A stretch of DNA of 64,000 nucleotides from Streblospio benedicti. Its lineage: Eukaryota > Annelida > Polychaeta > Spionida > Spionidae. The translations under genes and the position numbers were made by a program. The notes beneath the pieces were generated by a model. It was not told the DNA's origin and made no database searches. It worked only from the letters and a program-made list of their open reading frames with translations. Below are positions 56,901 through 64,000 of this stretch, piece by piece. Position 1 is the first letter of the stretch, and the number at the start of each line of letters is the position of its first letter. The stretch lies in assembly GCA_019095985.1 (NCBI GenBank), contig CM032660.1, forward strand, positions 43,004,405 through 43,068,404, written 5' to 3'.

Positions 56901-59900
56901 AATTACCGCTGTGCCATGAATGTACACTCATTGTGAAGTGATTCAATAGAAATCCGTAGAGAGATAATGTTTAACACAGTGGTTTTCTCAAATGCAGTGG
57001 ACAGTTGTTAGAAATTGGAATTTATATGCAAGAAAAGCTCAATAGTTTTGTTTTTCACGATGCTATTCCATAAACAATTATGAATATGATATGTGAAGAT
57101 AGCAATGTAGAACATAAAGGTTTTTAAAAGACATCTCATCATTCTAAGTTTTAGATAACAATTTAATCATGGTTGTACCGTTCATCCTGTAAACCTTAAT
57201 AATTTTAGTTTCCCAATGCATTTTACCTATCATTTTCTTGGCTTAGGAAAGCAGGAAGTGAATTAACAAAACTGTGTCAATGATAGATCACCCGACTTCC
57301 AGGTATGACTGAACCGATACGACACCAATTTCCAAAGCATGAAACCTGTGACTGATAGCTCTTTGTTTTCAGGCTACCATTACGGCATCTTCTCGTGTGA
57401 GAGCTGCAAAGGCTTTTTCAAGCGCACCGTGCAGAACAAGAAAGCGTTCATATGCCACCGCAAGGGCGAGTGCGACGTGAACCTCGGAAACAGGAAGAAG
57501 TGTCCCGCATGTCGCTTCAAGCGCTGCCTCGTCGCGGGCATGAAACTCGAAGGTACACGAGGCCTATGTTCATGCTATGAATGGGTGTGAAGATGGAAAT
57601 ATTTTTTTTACACTTTTGAACGCATTTAAGTCGAAGGCTTGTAAGTTGAATGCTAGTCAATCAACAATGCCCGTTGTGATACTTCCTATTCCAAACAAAC
57701 CAATCTGATAACCCGAAATTTTAGTTTTTGATTTGTTTTAATCTTTATGAAGTTTAAGTTTAAAAGGTGCAACTGTATGTATTAAAATGCCCGAGCATTG
57801 TATCAGTGGAGTCATTCTACAAAATAATACATGCAGATACTTCCCTACATACAGTGGATAAATGACATCAAAATATTTTTTTATTATCTGAAGGAAAAAG
57901 TAGTTATCTCAAAATGTTTATATGTGTTTGTGCCTTATAAATTACTGATATATTTGAGGAATCATCTATATCACTCGAGAGTAATTATTGATTTCAATAT
58001 TGTTTCTTAAAACATGGGCAAATTCTGTAGAGGTTATTATCCTTTTCAAATTTAATCTTTCATGTAAGACATTGCCCTCAATTTTCAATGATTTCACTCA
58101 CTTAAATTCGGCTTTACCTTAATTACAAATAAATATGCGCTGATGTGTTCCTGTGTTGGCGCGTATGGGGACCTAGGAAATATTTATTTAAACTTAGACT
58201 TGATGTCATTTGTAATGCTTGATTGTTTGTTAAAGATTTAGAACAAAATTAGAAAAAAAAATATACCAATTTGTTTGGCTTTGCATGCAAATTATATATA
58301 CTCTCCACTGCATTTTATAATCGCTATGCTCTAAATCATTTCAAAAACATTTTGGCCACACTAGTAGTCAGTTGGAGTGACAGTAATAAACCCAGAGACA
58401 GCACCCTATCTAATACAAGATTAACATCCGTCGCCATTAATCAATATGGTTAGTGATGTATGATCTAATCTTCATGTAAATTCTCTTTTCATGCATTTTT
58501 CATGCCTTGTAAGTCTCTTAGACCATGCCAAAGCTATTACACTGTGAGCGTCATGTCTCACTCTGAGTACCAGATGTCAAGACATGACCTCTGTAGCATA
58601 ACTATTGTTCATTAAAAAAGTGACCAACCACAGGCTTTAATTCCAGAATTCGAATTTACAGACTCTGTTTACACTTTTCTATGGTTATAACGCTGAGAGC
58701 AGTCCATATCCAGATGGTTTGAATAGTCCTATGAGGCTTATAAATTACAATCCAGTAAACACACCAACACAACGTAAAATTAAGAATCGGGTCACATACA
58801 TGAATAAATTATGATAATCCACTCTCTGGTGAAACATTTCATAGGTGAATCTGACATCTGATACTCAGAGTGTGTTGTCTGCATGCGACCTCCATCTGAC
58901 TGATGACGCTGTGTTTCAGCGATCCGCGAGGACCGTCAGCGTGGCGGGCGTTCCTCCTACGAGGGCTGCTCGCCCCACGGGCGGCCGGTCACGGGGGCCA
59001 TGAAGCCCGCGACCCCGCGAACTCCGCGCGCCGCCCAGCACCGGCCACCGCCCGGCGCCCTCGGCAGCGGCGGACTCATCAGGACAGTCACAGAGCAGGT
59101 CATCGTCGGCGGGGTCAAGAGGTCAGTGGTCGCCGTGTGATATATACTATAGTGAAGGGTCAGCACCTTTAAGATTCTGGTAGTTCAGTGTCTTTTGGGT
59201 TGTTTCTCGTTCTCATATTATTATCCTATAGTGAAGGGTCAGCACCATAAAGATTCTGGCATTTTTAGGGTTTGTTTTTGCTGGGTTGTTTTTCGAATTC
59301 AAATTATTTCATCATTTGAGGTTATTAGTAGATATGTAGTACATATGGTTGTGTTTTTGCTTTTTTAAGTTTCATTTAGTGGCTATGCTTAATATCAACT
59401 GCAAAATTATGTATATGCCATATACCTGGTGACGGAAAGGCTTGGAAAGGACAGTTGAGATGTAGACTGGGCAGGAATAATTATGGCCTGCTGAAATAAA
59501 CTTAGGATTTGATTGATACCATTCACTTTTAATATGCAGTTGAAAAGTTGGAATTAATAGCTTGTTTCCTCCCACAAAGCTTTCTGATTGTATAGTGATC
59601 CAATCCTCTCTACATAAAGCGTTTAAAAGTAGACAACTAGGCGTACTTAAAAACAGCGATGCAAGAGAATTATACCTAAACCATTCAAATAAATCTGTTC
59701 GATGTTTTTGAGGACACAGCGTTTTCACATTAATCTTGAGAGCATTTGGTACATCAATTCTAGTGCGAATCATTCACACAACGTCAGTGTACTTTGTAGT
59801 GAATTTGATCTTTTATGGCTTGTATTTTTACATGAGGTAAACTTTGCAAGAGTAAATGCAAATATATTTTGTAATTTGAAATAAAATTATGTGTGCAATT

Positions 59901-62900
59901 TAACGTGTGTTGGATATTTAAAAGTTCTTTTCTAGGTTTTCATTGCGTATTTTGTTCCAAATGTTACCATACGGTCACTGATTTTTTAAGCCCATCATTT
60001 GATCCGCAGGTTATTGATTCCAAATATCTTTCTAAGCTTAATTCTTGCCAAGTAAACACAAAGTTTACCTCAAACTAACTCTGAAGCCAACCATTATGTT
60101 AATTATTATTTTATGAGCTTCTTTGTATATGAAACCATCATAGAATCTTCTTCAGTATAGTATGTCTAATACTTATTCAATGGCATGATAGTTCACTGAA
60201 TGTTAGGTATAGGATTAGTTTCAATTTAACTATGGTAAGTGACTATCTGACTAGTTGAATATCTATTTATGAGGTCTTTACTGATGGTCACCTGTATACA
60301 TGTACATTGAATATGCTGCTCTATTGATTTTGCAGATCACAATATCTAGATTGTTATTGATAACTGTGATAATGACAAACATGCTGAATCATGACCATTC
60401 ATTAGATCATTGACGAAATGTCTATAGTTATTGACTGAGTTACGTAAGTGGTTAAATATTATGACAAAAGTAATAAAAAAAGTACTATTACGGTATGTAG
60501 TACAATAAGATCACGTCTTCCTTATTTTCACAAAATATCTCCCTATAGACTTAGAAAAAGAATCCTCTGTGTCAATGCCAAGTCCATTATTGATAAAGAT
60601 ATATTTATATGTAAAATATCTCCATTTCTTTCCAGCCCCACGCTTAATTTGTTAAAACAAGATTTTTTTTTTTATATATTTCATGTATCAATGATTTCAT
60701 ATGAAATGCGAGCATGTACAATCTTTATCATAAGGACTCATGCCTGAACGATCATTGTGCAACATTGTCGGGTGTAGCCTTAAGTGTAAGTGCAAGTGTA
60801 AAGACATCTGGAGATGTGGTGTGAGGGCAGCCATGCGTACAATGAGCCAGCTACCTGGAAAGGGGTCCACTGATGCCCCAGCACCTGCACGTTATTAATA
60901 CCAAAGATGATGATGATGATGCTTATACATTGGGACCTTGTAACGGTTTGGAAGGCCGTGGAATCAAACTCACGATCTTCTGTCCACACCAGACCGGTCA
61001 TATATGTATAGGCAGACGGGCTATCATTACGCCAACCTCCCCAGACATTGGGAAGTGTTAATACTTGGCCACATTCTAAATCCACCTACGGCTTAGGCAC
61101 TGCCATCCTTGAACGCACTTGTATGTTCTATTTCAGTCTTGATTCCCTGCCGTAGCCTTTGTCCCCGATCATCTACTAGCCATCAGGCGTGTGCACGACA
61201 CACGATAGAACCATCCCCTGGGCCGCTTCTTTCACATTGCCGTCTGCTACTGCCATGCCTAAACGACCATTATGCAACATTGCCAGGTGTAGTCTTAAGC
61301 GATAAGTGCAAGTGTAAACACACCCCGAGAAAGCAGCCATGCGTACAATAACCCAGCTACCTGGAAGGTTGCCCACTGATGTCCCTGCACCTACAAGTTA
61401 ATCAAAATACCAAAGATGATGTTGTTGCTCTGTATTCACACCTCGCCGTCCTGCGTTGCAGCCCTGTGCTGTCTGCCCCGCGGACGCCGGCGCTGCTGGA
61501 GGACCTCATGTCCATCGAGACGCTCATGTCGGAGGAGGAGGGCGAGCAGCCGTGCTGCGCTGGCAAGCTGCAGCCCGGCGACGCGGACGTCTTCGCCTCC
61601 ACGCTCCACTTAGCCGACCACTGCCTGTACAAGATCGTGCGCTGGGCGCGAAACCTGCCGGATTTCGCTAATGTCTCCGTGAGTAGCGAGCAGTGTCAAC
61701 CACTTGGGCAGTTGGTTTATGTATGTTGGGTCATGCCCAATGCTGAGGGTTTTTTTTAACATTGAAGTGTGTGTATGCTTTAGAAAATTAAAGCGGCAAT
61801 ATAACGATGTGTAGGTAATTACAATCGTGGAGTTTTTGTGTGCATTTCTTGGAATTTTTGGTAACTTAAATGTGGTTGAAATTTTCATCAGGTTATCTAA
61901 ACCATTGAAATCGGCGGTAGACCATGAGTTTAACAATTATCTGTGTAACAGCTGATTTCTCATCATGTGAACCACATGTTCAACATATCACAGTTTGTTT
62001 GATTTTAAATGACATTGTTACAATGTAAATTTCAAACCATATCAGACACGATCGTTTTGTTATTTTATGAGATTTTCTTTAAAACATTAGGTGGAAAGAA
62101 TGAAGTTACTCAATAAGTTTGATTTTAAAACAAAATTCAATGCTTTTTTTTTTATTGCAAATTGAATAAATCTTATTGCAAAACTTGTATTATATCAATT
62201 TGCAAACTTATTGAAGGACTATTTTTTATCAGTGTTGAATGTTTAATGGGAAAGTATCATGAACAGCTTGCATGCACAAATCAATACTTATGGTAGTCAA
62301 TAGAAGACTCAATTTTATGACTTTTGAAATAGGTACATTTTGTATGACATTGAAATTCGCAAACTCTCCTGCGATTAACAATATTCTTTTAGCTTTGAGA
62401 TTTTTCTTTTTTCTTATGATTAGAAACAAATCTGTTGCACAATGAACTTAATATTTATGCTATAAATCTAGCATTAATTTGTGTTTTCAATGGGCCTCAT
62501 AACGGTAGTTTGTTTCCAGTGGGATAGGCGGGGCCCTTACGCGAGGATGAAGCCCTATTGATGATTGTCTACAGATCATTTTGTTTAGACAATTAGATGA
62601 TGCGAGTTTGTAATCTATCGCAAAAAGACTCCGGTTCATTAAGTAACTATGGTTGGATAGCGATGTGCTATAGTAGCTGATACGTTCATGCAACTACCCA
62701 TTCAACTGGAGTAATAATTTGATTTCCCCGTACGATATTAAATTTTTTCATGAAGATTAAAAATTACATCTGCTACTTAAACTTACTTTCCCCATTTCCA
62801 TCAATCACCATTTGAACTTTGATATTTTTTGCTGCAGACGGACGACCAAATTCTGCTGCTGCAGAACTGCTGGGGCGAGCTGCTGTGTATCTGCTGCTGC

Positions 62901-62969
62901 TGGCACAGCATGCACGCGCCCAGCAATGCCATCAAGCTGTGCTACGGACGCTACCTCACCATCGAGCAG
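53707..62969 (+). CDS. NR5B: Nuclear receptor NR5B (HR39/FTZ-F1 family), 3'-incomplete
   Basis: Coding exons: 53707-53901, 54295-54405, 54693-55467, 57373-57552, 58920-59121, 61462-61678, 62838-62969. All are GT-AG and in phase, giving 604 residues so far. A 351-residue low-complexity N-terminal region precedes a DNA-binding domain with eight zinc cysteines (352, 355, 369, 372; 388, 394, 404, 407), P-box [10 protein letters not shown] and the NR5-type TVQNKK. Behind it, [20 protein letters not shown] is the C-terminal extension of the HR39 type (Drosophila HR39: AIREDRTRGGRSTY). The ligand-binding domain begins near 488 and contains RWARNLPDF and [14 protein letters not shown]5 receptors bind extended half-sites (YCAAGGYCA) as monomers and control steroid and moulting or reproductive programmes. 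The AF-2 end lies past the window. NR5B rather than NR5A is indicated by AIRED...GGRSSY. Confidence 0.92.
54295..54405 (+). CDS. NR5B: NR5B coding exon 2
   Basis: 37 codons, phase 0, between TTTCAG and [29 protein letters not shown] then [17 protein letters not shown]. It is too short to show as a long frame. FIKVEN looks like a sumoylation-type site (psi-K-x-E: IKVE). Placed by phase and splice sites; no family match is expected in this variable region. Confidence 0.78.
54693..55467 (+). CDS. NR5B: NR5B coding exon 3: N-terminal region and first zinc-finger half
   Basis: 775 nt, GC-rich. It starts [19 protein letters not shown] after a TCTGTAG acceptor. The region is acidic, then Ser-rich, with Gly and Gln runs (GGGG, QQQQQ), NVIKRED (another psi-K-x-E) and a likely nuclear localisation signal SAKRPKQE. 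It closes with [13 protein letters not shown], the first Cys pair of the DNA-binding domain; the split Gly is completed by exon 4. Confidence 0.9.
55468..57372 (+). other. NR5B: NR5B intron 3
   Basis: 1.9 kb, AT-rich; contains the TIR element at 56505-56735 and otherwise nothing recognisable. Introns 1 (53902-54294) and 4 (57553-58919) also show no features. Confidence 0.6.
56505..56735 (+). mobile_element. ACTCGTCC TIR element, copy C (intact ends)
   Basis: 231 bp. CAGGGTCAAGATTAGG at the left is mirrored by CTAATCCTGACCCTG at the right. AGCCA is duplicated exactly at 56500-56504 and 56736-56740. Five ACTCGTCC-like motifs lie inside. No coding capacity. Confidence 0.82.
57373..57552 (+). 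CDS. NR5B: NR5B coding exon 4: DNA-binding domain core
   Basis: 180 nt. [20 protein letters not shown], then [20 protein letters not shown] and [14 protein letters not shown]. Recognition helix, second finger and the RxxKCxxxGMKLE end are all present, with no missing cysteine. The break inside the finger after VSG and the break after MKLE are both plausible NR intron positions. Confidence 0.96.
58920..59121 (+). CDS. NR5B: NR5B coding exon 5: C-terminal extension and hinge
   Basis: 202 nt, very GC-rich. [20 protein letters not shown] is followed by a Pro/Arg/Gly-rich hinge ([20 protein letters not shown]) and [15 protein letters not shown]. The GGR motif grips the minor groove 5' of the half-site in NR5 proteins. 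It ends in phase 2 at AAGAG|GTCAGT. Confidence 0.92.
59147..59305. repeat. Two-copy tandem repeat, about 78 bp, after NR5B exon 5
   Basis: CTATAGTGAAGGGTCAGCAC recurs at 59147 and 59225. Each copy is followed by AAGATTCTGG and TTGGGTTGTTT-like sequence. It lies 25 bases past the exon 5 donor. Confidence 0.8.
59425..59517 (+). repeat. Retroelement tail, ATTG-ending family, copy 3
   Basis: CCTGGTGACGGAAAGGCTTG, then AGATGTAGACTGGGCAG and AAATAAACTTAGGATTTGAT plus TGAT. Relative to copy 2 an internal block of about 25 bases is missing. It lies in NR5B intron 5 (59122-61461). Confidence 0.75.
60738..61045 (-). mobile_element. tRNA-derived SINE, minus strand
   Basis: On the minus strand, GTTGGCGTAATGATAGCCC (A-box region, 61036-61018) and GTGAGTTTGATTCCACGG (B box) are followed by a body containing TTCCAGGTAGCTGG and GTACGCATGGCTGCC. 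The body recurs at 61254-61425. It also includes a (CAT)n run. Confidence 0.65.
61254..61425 (-). repeat. Second copy of the SINE body, headless
   Basis: Aligns with 60740-60915 through TGCAACATTG, CAAGTGTAAA, CAGCCATGCGTACAAT, CAGCTACCTGGAA and ACCAAAGATGATG. The tRNA-like head is not attached. It ends 36 bases before NR5B exon 6, so it supplies most of that intron's 3' end. Confidence 0.75.
61462..61678 (+). CDS. NR5B: NR5B coding exon 6: start of ligand-binding domain
   Basis: 217 nt. [18 protein letters not shown] matches helix 1 of NR5 ligand-binding domains. [20 protein letters not shown] then FANVS is helix 3. The WARNLPDF wording fits HR39-like receptors. Confidence 0.92.
61679..62837 (+). 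other. NR5B: NR5B intron 6
   Basis: 1.16 kb of AT-rich DNA with no repeat or coding signal that I recognise. The stretch 62970-64000 (start of intron 7) is likewise featureless. Confidence 0.6.
62838..62969 (+). CDS. NR5B: NR5B coding exon 7: helices 4-5
   Basis: 44 codons, phase 0 at both ends (CTGCAG acceptor, GAGCAG|GTACGC). [20 protein letters not shown] then [20 protein letters not shown] and TIEQ. DDQxxLLQNCW is the ligand-binding domain signature. The triple Cys in ICCCW is unusual. No further exon is visible to 64000. Confidence 0.93.
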
Positions 62970-64000
62970 GTACGCACACTGGATCACATTATGGCCTAAT
63001 GTCACAGAGGCGACTTGTGAACTCCGGAATGATTTGAATTACCCAGTAACCATAAAGCCGGTGTTTGACGTCATTTACTTCACGCTGAATGCTAATTTTC
63101 CTTTTGTGGTGCAAAATATGTCACTCATTGAGCTCATAGTTCGCTAACAAGCTGTGTATCAAAATAGTGCCAGGTATAAAAAAAAACATGCATGAAATGA
63201 GTCCTTAACGCAGACGTTTATGTGTACTAAACATGATTTAAGCCTCACACAATATCATGTTTTGTACCAAGTCGTAGTCTGCCCCTTAAATTGGCCCTAC
63301 TCCCAGGAATTTCATCGAGTTCTATTGTACAATGTAATTATGCATGAGAACTGATCAAAGAACAGATAGTTGTAATCCATTGTGAATAAACTTGCGTTTT
63401 GTTTGTTGTTGCATCACCTCTCCATCAAGATTGTAGGACTCTCAAGCTTATCAACTTCTGTTGTCCATACATGTAGTTAAAAAAATATACAGTTGCAGAA
63501 AGTAAATTGCAAAACACTAAAACTTTACATTTACATAATTCTTGAGTTGAGTTGCAGTAGTTACAAAACTTATTAATAAGCATATAAGGATACACTATAC
63601 AGTTTGATATTTTGATTGTGATTGTTGTTGAGCTCATATCCTTAAGTAATCATGATACAATTTCTAAATTGTGTATCAAAATATTTTCTTATTGCGGCAA
63701 GCCTTGAAAAATAATCAGCTTTTAATTTAGAAACCTCTTTGACTTGAGTCTGAGGTCAAGTCTAATGTTGACTGTGTGTATTATGAAATGAATCTCTACT
63801 GCTGAGTAATGGCATTGACTAATAGACAGGTGAACCAAATTGCCTTGAAATGTAATGGAAATTCCTCTATCCACAGTCTAATTACAGCATGTAAGATTTT
63901 TTTTAATGTCATTTGCAATATCTCCTTTGAGTTGAGCTATAAATGAAAACTCTACATTTGACAAACTTATATAAAACTAAGATTGCAGTGCAATGGAAAT

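Noticed and set aside
61402-61671. Alternative frames over NR5B exon 6
   Set aside because: GC-rich shadows; only the frame with WARNLPDF joins exon 7 in the ligand-binding domain signature.

Overview
This is a window from an AT-rich invertebrate animal genome. Evidence: every gene is intron-rich with GT-AG splice sites, tRNA-derived SINEs and small TIR elements are common, and one gene is a nuclear receptor of the NR5B (HR39) type, which is known from invertebrates and not from vertebrates. A mollusc, annelid, brachiopod, hemichordate or lancelet would all fit; I cannot place it further. One assembly gap of 100 N lies at 35263-35362.

Layout. (1) 161-11167, minus strand: a calcium-regulated mitochondrial ATP-Mg/phosphate carrier (SCaMC, SLC25A23/24/25 group). 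Nine exons are present; the last exon lies beyond the left edge. (2) 12505-23345, minus strand: COG6, a subunit of the conserved oligomeric Golgi tethering complex, complete in 16 exons, with an apparent one-base frame break in its last exon. (3) 23346-53685: about 30 kb without a recognisable gene, holding the divergent upstream region of COG6 and the receptor, several repeats, the gap, and two open frames around the gap that could be a small unrecognised secreted-protein gene. (4) 53707-62969, plus strand: the NR5B nuclear receptor. Seven coding exons are present; the rest of the ligand-binding domain lies beyond the right edge.

The three genes do not form a pathway: one acts in mitochondria, one at the Golgi, one in the nucleus. 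SCaMC and COG6 are tandem on the minus strand, about 1.3 kb apart. The receptor is divergent from COG6 across the long gene-poor interval typical of developmental regulators. Coding exons, above all in the receptor, are GC-rich islands in AT-rich introns.

The most unusual structures are in COG6. They are a perfect 256-bp palindrome with no spacer, flanked by a 12-bp direct repeat (15788-16107); a second 161-bp hairpin next to a Penelope-like retroelement fragment (13800-14272); and two introns where the end of an exon plus its splice donor has been copied into the intron (18183-18505 and 12872-13190). Outside COG6, a roughly 230-bp TIR element family with ACTCGTCC motifs and target duplications occurs at least three times, and SCaMC has two in-frame splice donors 33 nt apart.
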